Shown: piece after piece, positions 26,301-34,138 of the stretch
Layout: each line of letters begins with the position of its first letter
Position numbering within the stretch: position 1 is the stretch's first letter
DNA from: Aminivibrio sp.
Lineage (GTDB): Bacteria; Synergistota; Synergistia; Synergistales; Aminobacteriaceae
NCBI RefSeq assembly: GCF_016756745.1
Contig: NZ_JAESIH010000072.1
Location: forward strand, 1 to 50,593
Length of the DNA: 50,593 bases
Direction: 5' to 3'
The notes under the pieces: generated by a model
Seen by the model: the letters and a program-made list of their open reading frames with translations, nothing else
What the model was told of the DNA's origin: nothing
Database searches by the model: none
Program-made: the position numbers and the translations under genes

Positions 26301-28949
26301 CCCCTGAAGGGGGTTGTCAGGGCGGACCCGGAGCCCGGGACGGTGAACGGGAGGATCGCCCTCTCCGCCTCAGGGGAAGGAGGCACGCCCCCCTACACGT
26401 TCCGGTGGGGAGGCCCGGTCACGGGATCGGGGGATATCCTCACCTTCATTCCCGGCCGGCCGGGGACGTTCCGTTTTACCCTGCTGGTCCAGGATTCGGC
26501 CGGGCGGCAGGTCACGGTGAACCGGGATGTGGAGGTGAAGCCCTTCGCGGTCACCCTGTCCGGCCTTCCTCAAAGGGTGGTTCTCGGAGAGACGGTCTCC
26601 TGCCGGGTGGACTACCCCCTCTCGCCTCCGGGATCGAAGGTGAACCGGTCGCCGATGCCGCGGATCCGCCTCTCCGGCAGCCCGGAAGTGCGGTGGAACC
26701 CCGCGGAGGGAACGGGACCCGGATTCATCGGCAGGGCTGCCCGGACAGGCGTCGCGGACATCCGGGCCGAAGTGCGGGGGGCCGGAGGGGTGGTGCTCGG
26801 CGTCTCTGACCCGGTGCAGGTGACGGTGGACACGCCGGACCTTTCCCTGGTACTCCCGGAATACGTGACCCCGGGCGACAGTTTCCGGGTCTCCCTGGAA
26901 CTCCCGCCAGGAGTGAACGCAGACGAAATCTTCGATTTTGACTGGAAGGCAGCCTTCCCCGCCAGCCGGCAGTACGGCCGGAACGGAGGAAGCGCCCTCG
27001 TCGGTCCCGTGAGCGGGCTCGACCCCGTCCCGGTGTCGGTCGCCGTCAGGGACAAGGGTGGAAAAACGGTGGCGGAGCTTTCGGGGTCCGTCCCCGTACG
27101 GCCCCTGGACATTACCGTCAGGGTTCAGGCCTTCTCGGAGAGAGGGCAGATCGTGCTGCCCGACGGCCGGGTGGACTATCCTCCCCGGGAGGAATGGATC
27201 GAAGGGCAGACGGCCGCATTCAAGGCCTTTGTCTCCCCCGCGAAAGCCGTGACCTGGGAATGGTCCGTGACGGGGCCCGGAAAGATCGGCCACGCGTCAT
27301 GGGACACAGCCTCGGTGACTTTGAACGGAACGGGTTCCCTTGTCGTCACGGTCGTGGCGAAAGTGGGGGGGAAAGAAGCGGGCCGGGCGGAAGTGACCCT
27401 TCCTGTGACCGTGGCAAAGAGCAAAATCCAGGCGGCACGGGAGTACCAGGCCGGGCGGAACGAGTGGAACGCCGCCCGCCGCGACCGGGCGGTCACCCTG
27501 ATGGAGAGGGCGGCTTCCCTGGATCCGGGCAACCCCGCCATCGAGAGGGAGCTTGCGCGGATGAAGGGCGAGGCGGAAAAGTCCAGGGCCGAAGATGCCC
27601 GGAAGCGGGCCGTTGAGGTCTGGAACCAGGCCGCGGAACTCCAGAAGAAGGAGAAATATGAGGAGGCCCTTGAAAAATACCGGGAGGGCTTGAAAATCGA
27701 CGACGACAAAGCCGTCCGTGATCACGTGAAGAAGCTCGAGGGCTTCATTGCCGACCGGAAACGCAGGCAGGAGCAGGCCGCGGCCGATGCCCGGGCCAGG
27801 GCTGAGGCTGTCTGGCGGCAGGCGGCGGAGCTGCAGAAAGGGAAACAGTACGAAGAAGCCCTTGGGAAATACAGGGAAGGCCTCGCCATCTCCCCGGACC
27901 CGGTTGTGGAAGAGCACGTCCGGAAGCTGGAGGACTATATCGCCGGGATGAAGAGTGCGGCGGAAGCAAAGAAAACTGCAGCGGCACCTTCGTCCGGCGG
28001 AAGGAAGGACTCGGGGGCGGAAACGCCGGCGAAGAGTTCAGGAACCCCACCAGCCGATACGCAGCAGCATTGGGGAGGGTGGAAGAGCTTTACCCTCGCC
28101 GGAATCCGGTACGAAATCCCGGCAGGGGGCTTCCAGAGCGTGAAAAGCTCCTCGGGGAAGGAGAACGGGAAATATCCATTCTCCAATTACGATTATTACG
28201 TGAACGGCAAGCGGGTGGCCATTGTCCGCATCGGCACCCTGGCGCCGGGGCTCACCGACGGCAAAATCAAGGGGCTCTACACCGGGAAGACGGCCAACCG
28301 GATCTTCGATTCCCTCTCCGGCGAGGGAACTCTGACGCTCGGCGGCAGAAAGGCCTACTACCTTTTGGGCAGCGCCCCCGGAGTGACCCGGAAGTTCTAC
28401 TTTGTCGCCGACGGTGCGGAGGGCGGGATGGGGGCCTACCTTCACGTGGTGGCCGGCAGTGGGAGCGGCTGGAAAAAGTACGCCCCCATGTTCGAGGAGA
28501 TTGCCGGGAAGATGTCCTTTACGGCGGGAAAAACTCCTCCGTCGCAGGGCGGGGCGGACAAGGGGGCGGGGACGCTGCCCCCGGGCTGGAAATCAGTGAC
28601 CATAGGGAACGTTACCTTCGGGATTCCGTCTTCATGGAACGGGAAGACAATGAAGGAACATGACGTGGAACAGCTTCACGTCTACTGGCAGGGAAGTTTC
28701 GACAACCCGGTTCACGGCGTCTCCGGAGGGGTGACCAGGAATTACGGGGAGGCGAAGAAGGATCTCCACGGGGCCCGGACGGTTTCCCTCGGAGGGACGA
28801 AGGTGCTCCGGGCGGACGAGGACGGAGCGGTGAACCTCCTCTTCCCGCCCATGGGCAGCAACAGGGGCGTGGCCCTCGTCCTCTTCCGCGGAAAGGGCGG
28901 AAAACAGGAAACCCTGGAGGCCATACTGAAGACGGTCACGGTGAAGTAG
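20337..28949 (+). CDS. Giant exported multidomain protein (helical N-terminus, Ig/PKD-like array, TPR-like repeats, paired C-terminal domains)
   Basis: The gene encodes 2870 residues. TTG 20337 is the start: CGGAGGT lies six bases upstream and a signal peptide follows (FLFSVLVLLAVLSLCCAGYA). Residues about 40-960 are helical and charged, with a hydrophobic stretch near 642-675 (GVVYLLFPTLAVPEALYG). From about 968 to 2360 come beta-rich Ig/PKD-like segments, e.g. starts at 1062, 1160, 1252, 1690, 1782, 1992, 2069, 2168; the 1992 one has GGTPPYTFRWGGPV. An acidic linker (1343-1393) interrupts. Residues 2361-2541 hold two near-identical repeats (AAELQKKEKYEEALEKYREG and AAELQKGKQYEEALGKYREG). 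Two PsbP/DcrB-like domains end it (from 2580 and 2747; WKSFTLAGIRYEIP, WKSVTIGNVTFGIP). A related segment occurs near 1514-1680. Function unknown; likely periplasmic or surface. Confidence 0.88.
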   Translation: MKRFLFSVLVLLAVLSLCCAGYAAPSDRENSYWLKINPIGRPPAQPSETYNLLESRLRKVPAGDLDGMDFFRSLGRDGMTMRDVMAFKEEFIRLRGEELRKTGALSPVDALPGALEAWERAFGEAERSLMDVRRKGVERAFAEGVRRYRDAHPDFPYLVRMDAGASSGESYQELRFEGDIDISTLAAQVENAAALRDFIASAVRDSFNLDMTALDALVTAHRQAALDVYITQPAADWAEADSLKRGRLQEIVIENGEVGYRDVTDPVERVFIFANLKNNIRMRDGAPDELVRLMDEPPDRMTSDMEPAVSLEMLRHMTTDALQARLAYHEKILKLAKYVDRSAAIAKGPLGDTALAAWARQVTLVKQNKGLDGGQRLKRILEISEPLLGDPRDFAGLDRAILSLGERASALIRDNVAKGIDARLKLIDDARTPAEKDGERRKLLSELEETFRAYVEKGVDFPPKAHETMIALADSLKVTVLNIPASELERMKRYLDLAAEKPGSLDLALGMAWSLFEGAYSTADGAIDAFNNWIDYLDNHTVARLRAMNPEVFLPGPGGKTRAVTIPIGRINDRLNASILGAVGNSLPFKAVNLGQELYAYVSGFREGKDMSESVSNVATELFRSRVPGGDIVEAAVMENYTRAAIGVVYLLFPTLAVPEALYGMGTAAAEWYVGAWQQWQYDEMVDELYDGTVFEPTREGTWKVKSITYSLPGGGSVTVGRDEAFTLPERVPKISNILVPQVRTHPSIAMYHELLAKKELSDGQSGIPAWPRRYLNLSLYGERMYEKYVSEVKTVTRQYFAEVIAELEKRKAFDQGTNEKKLREIGEELGCGDSLLEKVGSGREAQEAVIAHWEEWLKVHAALMEFRERWSAFFILTRKPSCSPESIRIVLEEDRKDLEEAKKALREAAVAVEEIVGRSRADEKTLQPAVRARAGALIYPSGSPERRRMIGEYREYLESLRSRQTPPGVRISGPDTVGEGMEEVFTVVLDRELRSARYDWKFASGGDGEVLEGGTTSRIRWAPSSPGKKVLEVHVLADLPGADWVRAVHPVTVLSAEETPRPEVRLTCPVNSFSAGEVVPLTAETEEFGLGGEGFEWYIWFADGRRIASTAERTISFDGVGYEGRTVEIRVEARTKSRFVSASALSLEVLPPGGTGGDLRVLLAPDITEVAAGTPLRFSGTAFPRKGGGTLKYQWSVNGEFAGDGDVLHFDTAPWEGKTVEIVFYAAQVLDGTVLFEGSASRKISVVKETPLAVALEPHPSKVDDTETIRLAVKDPRDGVEYEWQEWDSVSRRWSSGAAVAGRRLVKSARGLTGQSFRFRVTARDGKGRTASAESGLIEITEPSWPGPEEEEPVQDKEKSDPDPEKKDDEKAVVPGDAGEGPGKDGAAENDGKLRLELPATVMEGDIVTVKALLPPGMAEQAADSFRWSSDPSQGRRSFVILGETVGGTDGFGGGGGERTARPETEIQFTPHQNTRGVRGSVGVTVYRKLRGNQKGAPMESLAEVYSPVEVIPMGCSVAAPASWAGGPNEEGVLLTLDEDTPRGSVRGEFLLQIGTWRGRTLESVEKQVVTNNQYGTLERVTVDGYEGYLAATGPSYSIKRTPDGRFVTGGQVVLNGLAIKGEAALDFRSEIKFFLAEEKIPESDPETARFARELMSQLRSILASIRVVPDPKRTTGPADGAGEEKKDVAVTLRRVSPPAGPVTAGTPVEFLATAEGVKKGDVFFRFEPSTEVSFSPPESEAGRTNAVFSEPGTVRIWAVALDRDGTLGESEQVEIEVTGPDLTITATPPKPKVGQEVQVKAEAKPGLPEGASVVWALEGNASRSGARAADSTEYSFLPREAGQYVLKAEARSPGGETLAEKTLAVEVAGYDVVVTIHGPAGPRPQEWVQGQGLRTVEKDTFFRDEHVRVKAEVKDPGAPKDLRWKWIPGPETSLASSGIGQEATLYGTAAGTASARVEVRDKEDLLLGAASVSFPVTELPPELKAPPLKGVVRADPEPGTVNGRIALSASGEGGTPPYTFRWGGPVTGSGDILTFIPGRPGTFRFTLLVQDSAGRQVTVNRDVEVKPFAVTLSGLPQRVVLGETVSCRVDYPLSPPGSKVNRSPMPRIRLSGSPEVRWNPAEGTGPGFIGRAARTGVADIRAEVRGAGGVVLGVSDPVQVTVDTPDLSLVLPEYVTPGDSFRVSLELPPGVNADEIFDFDWKAAFPASRQYGRNGGSALVGPVSGLDPVPVSVAVRDKGGKTVAELSGSVPVRPLDITVRVQAFSERGQIVLPDGRVDYPPREEWIEGQTAAFKAFVSPAKAVTWEWSVTGPGKIGHASWDTASVTLNGTGSLVVTVVAKVGGKEAGRAEVTLPVTVAKSKIQAAREYQAGRNEWNAARRDRAVTLMERAASLDPGNPAIERELARMKGEAEKSRAEDARKRAVEVWNQAAELQKKEKYEEALEKYREGLKIDDDKAVRDHVKKLEGFIADRKRRQEQAAADARARAEAVWRQAAELQKGKQYEEALGKYREGLAISPDPVVEEHVRKLEDYIAGMKSAAEAKKTAAAPSSGGRKDSGAETPAKSSGTPPADTQQHWGGWKSFTLAGIRYEIPAGGFQSVKSSSGKENGKYPFSNYDYYVNGKRVAIVRIGTLAPGLTDGKIKGLYTGKTANRIFDSLSGEGTLTLGGRKAYYLLGSAPGVTRKFYFVADGAEGGMGAYLHVVAGSGSGWKKYAPMFEEIAGKMSFTAGKTPPSQGGADKGAGTLPPGWKSVTIGNVTFGIPSSWNGKTMKEHDVEQLHVYWQGSFDNPVHGVSGGVTRNYGEAKKDLHGARTVSLGGTKVLRADEDGAVNLLFPPMGSNRGVALVLFRGKGGKQETLEAILKTVTVK

Positions 28950-28969
28950 TCAGTCCGAAAAAAGACGAG

Positions 28970-28993
28970 GCAGGGCCCCCTGCGGGGCCCTGC
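28970..28993. terminator. Strong GC hairpin, terminator best placed for the minus strand
   Basis: GCAGGGCCCC and GGGGCCCTGC pair perfectly around four bases. On the plus strand, after the giant gene, no T run follows. On the minus strand TTTTTT follows five bases later. It may end transcripts from both sides. Confidence 0.6.
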
Positions 28994-29030
28994 TGGTTGA
29001 GGTAAGTATGGGAAACGGAATTTTCCCCTG

Positions 29031-29495
29031 TGTCGTCCTGATGAGCGGAGCGAAGAAGGATCTCGGGGTTGGTTCTGAGAGTCCATAAAGGCGAGATCCT
29101 TCCCTCGCCATGCCCGGGATGCTCCGCGATCGCTCCGCTTAATCTGTCGTCCTGATGAGCGGAGCGAAGAAGGACCTCGGGGTTGGTTCTGAGAGTCCAT
29201 AAAGGCGAGATTCCTTCCCCTCGCCATGCCCGGGATGCTCCGCGATCGCTCCGCTTAATCTGTCGTCCTGATGAGCGGAGCGAAGAAGGATCTCGGGGTT
29301 GGTTCTGAGAGTCCATAAAGGCGAGATTCCTTCCCCTCGCCATGCCCGGGATGCTCCGCGATCACTCCGCTTAATCTGTCGTCCTGATGAGCGGAGCGAA
29401 GAAGGACCTCGGGGTTGGTTCTGAGAGTCCATGAAGGCGAGATCCTTCCCTCGCTATGCCCGGGATGCTCCGCGATCACTCCGCTCAGGATGACA
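29031..29495. repeat. Four tandem copies of a ~116-bp palindromic repeat
   Basis: Units start at 29031, 29145, 29261 and 29377 (114, 116, 116 and 119 bp) and are nearly identical. Each begins TGTCGTCCTGATGAGCGGAG and the last ends CTCAGGATGACA, so the array has inverted ends. Each unit also contains complementary GGATCTCGGGG and GCGAGATCCTT-type parts. Short open frames across it are repeat artefacts. It fills the gap between the giant gene and the Sel1 gene. Confidence 0.93.
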
Positions 29496-29510
29496 GCAAA
29501 GGCAGCGGCG

Positions 29511-30530
29511 TTATTTCACGTTCCGGTACTTCATGTACTTCAGCGGGTTTATTTTATAGAGCTCCCTCTGGGCGTAGGCGAGGTTCTTCGCCGCCGCCTG
29601 CTCCAGGAGACTGATTCCCTTCCGCTCATCCTTCGGTATACCCCTGCCCTGGTAGTAGACCATGCCAAGATAGGCCATGCCGAGGGGAGATCCCTTGTCG
29701 GCGGCCTGCTTGTACCAGTAGAAGGCCTTCTCGCGGCTGAAGACCGCACCCTCGCCCCTTTCGTAAAGGACTCCCAGGTTCACCATGGCATCGATGAACC
29801 CGTTCTTTGCCGCCTCGTCGAACCAGTAGAAGGCTTTCATGGCGTCTTTGGGGCGCCCGAGCCCCTTGTAGTGGATGAGACCAAGGCGGAACTGGGAAAA
29901 AGCCCTGTTTTTCTGGGCGGCCTGTTCATACCACCGTGCGGCCTCCCCATAGTCAGGTTTTCCGAGGAAGTCTCCATAGTAGAGATGCCCGAGCTGCTCC
30001 GCGGCGGGGGCATACTTTTCCCGGGCCGCCTGGAGGAAGAAATCCCGGGCTTTTTTGAAGTCCTTCGGCGTTCCTTCGCCTTTTTTGTACATGATCCCCA
30101 TGTTGTACTGGGCCACGACGTGGCCTTTCGCCGCCGCCCGGCCCCACCATTTGAGCGCTTCGGGGAAGCTCTGGGCCGCCCCGTTCTCTCCCTTGTACGC
30201 GTTCAGCCCCATGCGGTAGAGCTGATCCACGGTATAAGACGGTTCCTTGGGCTCCGCCTTTGGTTTCGGTTTTGGCTTGGGCTTCTGGGCCGGTTTGGGC
30301 GCCGGTTTCGGCTCAGGCTTTGGTTGAGGCGCCGGTTTTAACTCCTCCTCCGGTTTTTTTGGTTCCGGGGGCTCCTCTCCGAAGACGGGGGGCGGGGGCG
30401 GGGCGATCTCCTCTTCGTCTCCGGGAAGAGGAGGCGGGGTGAAGGCTGATGAGGGAAGGGCCGTGAAGAGCGCGACCCCGAGAAACAAAAGGAAGAGAAT
30501 AAGCGCTCCGGTTCTACTGCGTTCGGTCAT
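29511..30530 (-). CDS. Exported Sel1-repeat protein with proline/lysine-rich linker
   Basis: The 339-residue protein has a signal peptide or anchor (GALILFLLFLGVALFTALPS) and then a proline/lysine/glutamate stretch (30-100) of the kind that spans periplasm or wall. About six Sel1-like repeats follow, e.g. AAAKGHVVAQYNMGIMYKKG, GLIHYKGLGRPKDAMKAFYW and YLGMVYYQGRGIPKDERKGI. Sel1 repeats are helical scaffolds for protein contacts. ATG 30530 is preceded by CGGAGG. It faces the giant gene tail-to-tail across the repeat array. Partner unknown. Confidence 0.88.
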   Translation of the reverse strand: MTERSRTGALILFLLFLGVALFTALPSSAFTPPPLPGDEEEIAPPPPPVFGEEPPEPKKPEEELKPAPQPKPEPKPAPKPAQKPKPKPKPKAEPKEPSYTVDQLYRMGLNAYKGENGAAQSFPEALKWWGRAAAKGHVVAQYNMGIMYKKGEGTPKDFKKARDFFLQAAREKYAPAAEQLGHLYYGDFLGKPDYGEAARWYEQAAQKNRAFSQFRLGLIHYKGLGRPKDAMKAFYWFDEAAKNGFIDAMVNLGVLYERGEGAVFSREKAFYWYKQAADKGSPLGMAYLGMVYYQGRGIPKDERKGISLLEQAAAKNLAYAQRELYKINPLKYMKYRNVK

Positions 30531-31075
30531 GGCGGAACCTCCGTTTTTATGCCCTCGGGCAGTCTTTGAAATAATGAAACGACAAAGAGCCCGTGAAGTC
30601 AACTGAAAAAAGGCGGAAAAAAGGCGGGCACGGCAACCCCGTAATTTTTTCCGTTGGATCTCAGGGAAAGTTTTTTTTACCTGAACGCCCGGAGGGAGGG
30701 AAAAATCCCGTATCCCGGAGATCAGGGGACACCTGGGATTGTTCCCCGTGCACCGGTCGTCGAAGGGCGGTTCGCTCAGCTCCGTCACTTCCTTTATCGA
30801 CTTTGTACCGGCGTAGCTCAACTAGACGGCATTCTTCTTGAATTCTTCATCATATTTTCTACGAATGACGAACCTTTCCAAGGTCTTCCTTCCTGGCTGG
30901 AGCAAGACTTCCTCGGCTCTCTGTCCGATATTTTAACGTATCCCGGCGGGAGGCGGAGAAAAAGAAAAGATGACGGTCATTTTCCTTCCTTTCCCTTTCC
31001 ACCGTGCCCTGAAGGCGGTTATAATGAGGCGGAACGACCGGTCCGTCCGGAATTTTTATAGAAGGCTGTGATTGA
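30531..31075. other. 545-base intergenic region, no supported gene
   Basis: Open frames here are overlapping shadows without credible starts. A weak minus-strand promoter for the Sel1 gene may lie at 30574-30602 (TTGACT, 17 bases, TTTCAT). A tRNA-like string GGCGTAGCTCAACTAGA near 30814 does not extend into a tRNA fold. I see nothing else assignable. Confidence 0.5.
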
Positions 31076-32182
31076 ATGAAGGTGCGGGATTTTCTTCTGG
31101 AGCGCTACTTCGCCAGATACGAGTTTACGGTTCGCCATCTGCTGAGCCCCTCGGATTGCGAATCCCTCCGGGTGGAAGAGCTGCTTGAGGGAAGCGGCCC
31201 CGAAATTGCCTCGCTGTGGAAGGAGCTCCGCCTCACTTATACAGAATCGAGGGGACATCCCCTGCTCAGGGAGGAGATTGCCGCCGCCGCAGGCGTGACC
31301 GCCGGGGATACCCTGGTGCTTAACCCGGAGGAAGGTATCTTCCTCACCATGAACGCGCTGCTGGACGAGAACGACCATGTCATCGTCCTCAGCCCCGGGT
31401 ACCAGTCGCTCTACGAAATTCCCAAGTCTCTCGGGTGCGAGGTCACCAGGTGGTATCTCAAGAAGGAGAACGGGGCGTGGACGCTCGATCTCCCCTTCCT
31501 GGAGGGGGCCGCGAAGGAGAATACACGGCTGATCGTCATCAATTTCCCCCACAACCCCACCGGCTTCCTCCCGACGAAGGACGAGCTGTCCGCAGTGGTG
31601 GATTTTGCCTCGAAAAAAGGCATCTTCCTTTTCTCCGACGAGATGTACCGCGGCCTGGAGCATGACCCGGAAAAGCGGCTGCCTTCCGTTCCTTCTCTGT
31701 ACAGGAAAAGCGCGGCTCTCGGCGGCCTTTCCAAGACCTACGGCCTGCCGGGCCTGCGGATCGGGTGGATCACATCGAAGGACGGCTGGCTTCTCGACAG
31801 GGTGGCTTCACTGAAGGACTACACCACCATCTGCTCCTCCGCTCCCTCCGAAATACTGGCCATCGCGGCCCTTCGGAGACGGGAGGAGCTTGCGGCACGA
31901 TGCAGGGCCATCGTGCAGAAAAATCTGCCCCTGGCAAGGGATTTTTTCACCGGCCGGAAGGACCGTTTTGAATGGTTCGAGCCCCAGGGTGGTTCCACGG
32001 CCTTCCCCAAGCTTCTCGGCACACAGTCCGTCCGGGATTTCAGCGAGCGCGTCGCGGAGGAGAAAAGCCTTATGGTGCTTCCCGATTTTGTCTTCGACGT
32101 GGACTGGAACCATTTCCGCATCGGCCTCGGAAGGGAGAGCTTTCCGGAAGCCCTGGAAGTTTTCCGGGAATGGATCGGCTGA
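31076..32182 (+). CDS. PLP-dependent aminotransferase, class I/II
   Basis: The 368-residue fold-type I enzyme has the substrate loop YTESRGHPLLREEIA, cofactor stacking region LSPGYQSLYEIPKSLG, NFPHNPTG, SDEMYRGLEHDPE and the PLP lysine in GLSKTYGLPGLRIGW. The C-terminal arginine region is FRIGLGRESFPEAL. It is related to aspartate/capreomycidine-synthase-like aminotransferases. The amino-acid substrate cannot be read from sequence. It appears monocistronic and converges on the oxidoreductase operon. Confidence 0.88.
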   Translation: MKVRDFLLERYFARYEFTVRHLLSPSDCESLRVEELLEGSGPEIASLWKELRLTYTESRGHPLLREEIAAAAGVTAGDTLVLNPEEGIFLTMNALLDENDHVIVLSPGYQSLYEIPKSLGCEVTRWYLKKENGAWTLDLPFLEGAAKENTRLIVINFPHNPTGFLPTKDELSAVVDFASKKGIFLFSDEMYRGLEHDPEKRLPSVPSLYRKSAALGGLSKTYGLPGLRIGWITSKDGWLLDRVASLKDYTTICSSAPSEILAIAALRRREELAARCRAIVQKNLPLARDFFTGRKDRFEWFEPQGGSTAFPKLLGTQSVRDFSERVAEEKSLMVLPDFVFDVDWNHFRIGLGRESFPEALEVFREWIG

Positions 32183-32218
32183 AAAGTATGACCGCACCCC
32201 CCTTCAGATTAATCGAAA

Positions 32219-32252
32219 TGCACCCCCAACGATGGTAAAAAACGGGGGTGCA
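32219..32252. terminator. Hairpin between convergent genes
   Basis: TGCACCCCC pairs with GGGGGTGCA across a loop containing A6. It sits between the aminotransferase stop and the oxidoreductase stop. No proper T tract follows on either strand, so it may act as a weak shared terminator. Confidence 0.4.
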
Positions 32253-32256
32253 TCGA

Positions 32257-34125
32257 TCATGAATCGGAATGATCTCTTTTTATCCCCAGCCTCTCCAGCG
32301 TTTCCGAAGTAGGCAGGCCTGTTTCCCTGTCCCATCCCCGGGCGTCGTAATATTCGTCCAGCATGGTGTCAAGCTCGACCACCGACCCGGAGGTGGGGTT
32401 GTTCCCCGGCATCGGCTCTTTGCGGAAGCGCTCCGGCAGGGTATCGTCGGCCCGGGATATTCCAAGCTCCTGGAGGTAGACCCGTTCCATGTTCACGATC
32501 CTTTCGGCGGCTGTCCTCAGGCCTTGGCTGTCGAAGTCAAGGCCCGACGCATCCCGCAGAAGGTCCGCGGATGATTCGAAATCGAGGATCTCCATGTTGA
32601 CGATGGTGTTTTTGCAGGCGTTGAGGCAATCTGTGAGTGCGCACCGCTCTTCGAAATCCTTCACTACGCGGCCTTTCCCCCCGGTTTTCAGCCTGAACGC
32701 GGAGTCGGGATTTCCGTACCTTCGGAGGCCTTCCCCGGCATTCCCCGAGAACTCGAACCAAGGCTCGGACCTCAGGTGGTCTCCGCCGCGGCTTGCCACT
32801 GCGAGCCCCAGGGCGTAGGCTTTTATGCCCCTGGGGTCTGCCTGGAATATCTCGAGCCCCTTGACGTGCATGGCAAGCTCCTGCCCCCGCCCGAGCTTTT
32901 CGGCCGCACTGCGGACGCCGTCTGCGAGGAGATCGCCGAAGCCTTCCCTCCTGGAAATTTTGCCGATGAGTTCCATTGTGCTTTTCTCATTGCCCCAGGA
33001 GAGGTCGAGCCCGTCGGCTTCCGATGAGGTGAGCATCCCTCTCTGGAAGAGTTCCTGGGAGAAGGAGATGACCTCGGAAGTGGAGATGACGTCGAGCCCG
33101 AGCCTGTTGCACAGGTCACAGCAGCGGAGGGAAAAGGAGAGGCTTCCGCCCCCTATGCGGGAGGAGAACCCCGCAAGGCCTTCAAATTCAGGGCCTTCCC
33201 CCGATACGGTTCCGAAATCCCCGCTGATTCTGTAGACGCGGCTGCAGGGGATGGTGCAGGAAAAGCACCCTCGTGATTTTATCTTTGCCTGTGCCTCAAG
33301 GGCCTCACCGCTGACTGAATCGACATGTTCGAAGGTTCCCCGCTGGAAATGCCTGGTGGAGAGGCATCCCAGACCGTTGAGGGCCGATACCAGCTTGGTG
33401 GTGCCCAGGCGGCGCCGCACGGTGAATTCGTCATGGTCTTTTATGGCCTGTATGAAGCGCTCGATCTTCGCCTCGAAGGCCTCCGGCCGGGCGACTTTCA
33501 CCCCGCCCCGTCCCCGGACGGCTATGGCCTTCAGGTTTTTGGAGGCCAGGACGCGCCCCATTCCCGTTCGTGCCGCCGCCCGCACTCCCGTGCAGAATAT
33601 GCCCGAAAAAAGGACGCCGTTTTCCGATGCCGGGCCGATGGCCGCAACCTGGACCCTGCTGTCTCCCAGTTCTTTTTTTATGGCCGCCTGGGTCTGGATG
33701 GTATCCAGGCCCCTAAAGTGGGCCGCGTCCCGAAGTTCACCCCCGTCATCGGTGATGAGGAGATATGAGAGGGTCTCCGAGCGGCCGGTGAGGATGACCT
33801 GGTCGTACCCGGCAAACTTCAGTTCCGGCCCGAAATCTCCGCCGGTGTTCGAATCGCCGAGGATCCCGGTCTGAGGCGACCGTGCCGTAAAATTTACCCG
33901 TGCGGCTCCCGGAAAGGATGTGCCGTTGAGGGGGCCCACCCCGATGTAGAACCTGCTTTCCGGTGAGAGTGGATCGATATGCCTCCGGTCATCGGCGAAG
34001 AGACGGGCAACGTTCATCCCCCTTCCGCCGATGAACCGGAGAGCCGTGTCCTCTTCGAGGGGCTCTGTATGGAATGCCTTTTTTTGAAGATCCGCCACAA
34101 GTATTTTTCCGCAGTAGGCGTACAT
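32257..34125 (-). CDS. Aldehyde:ferredoxin oxidoreductase family (tungsten-pterin) enzyme
   Basis: The 622-residue protein opens with YCGKILVADLQKK and FIGGRGMNVARLF, the AOR N-terminal pterin-binding domain, with FPGAARVNFTARSPQTG after it. The [4Fe-4S] cysteines are C287, C290 and C294 (CFSCTIPCSRVY) plus the later one in LTDCLNACKN. These enzymes oxidise aldehydes or carboxylates at a tungsto-bispterin, passing electrons to ferredoxin. ATG 34125 follows AGGAGG. The ferredoxin gene is 13 bases upstream and is the probable electron partner. The physiological substrate is unknown. Confidence 0.92.
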   Translation of the reverse strand: MYAYCGKILVADLQKKAFHTEPLEEDTALRFIGGRGMNVARLFADDRRHIDPLSPESRFYIGVGPLNGTSFPGAARVNFTARSPQTGILGDSNTGGDFGPELKFAGYDQVILTGRSETLSYLLITDDGGELRDAAHFRGLDTIQTQAAIKKELGDSRVQVAAIGPASENGVLFSGIFCTGVRAAARTGMGRVLASKNLKAIAVRGRGGVKVARPEAFEAKIERFIQAIKDHDEFTVRRRLGTTKLVSALNGLGCLSTRHFQRGTFEHVDSVSGEALEAQAKIKSRGCFSCTIPCSRVYRISGDFGTVSGEGPEFEGLAGFSSRIGGGSLSFSLRCCDLCNRLGLDVISTSEVISFSQELFQRGMLTSSEADGLDLSWGNEKSTMELIGKISRREGFGDLLADGVRSAAEKLGRGQELAMHVKGLEIFQADPRGIKAYALGLAVASRGGDHLRSEPWFEFSGNAGEGLRRYGNPDSAFRLKTGGKGRVVKDFEERCALTDCLNACKNTIVNMEILDFESSADLLRDASGLDFDSQGLRTAAERIVNMERVYLQELGISRADDTLPERFRKEPMPGNNPTSGSVVELDTMLDEYYDARGWDRETGLPTSETLERLGIKRDHSDS

Positions 34126-34138
34126 AGGGCTTCGCCTC

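Noticed and set aside
28979-29479. Small open frames with repeated MDSQNQPR-type peptides
   Set aside because: They are translations of the tandem DNA repeat with no ribosome sites.
29031-29495. CRISPR array
   Set aside because: Units of 114-119 bp repeat along their full length with no unique spacers of 30-40 bp; no cas genes nearby.
30811-30840. tRNA gene (GGCGTAGCTCAACTAGA)
   Set aside because: Only a D-arm-like string; no anticodon arm, no T-arm GGTTCGAATCC and no matching acceptor end follow.
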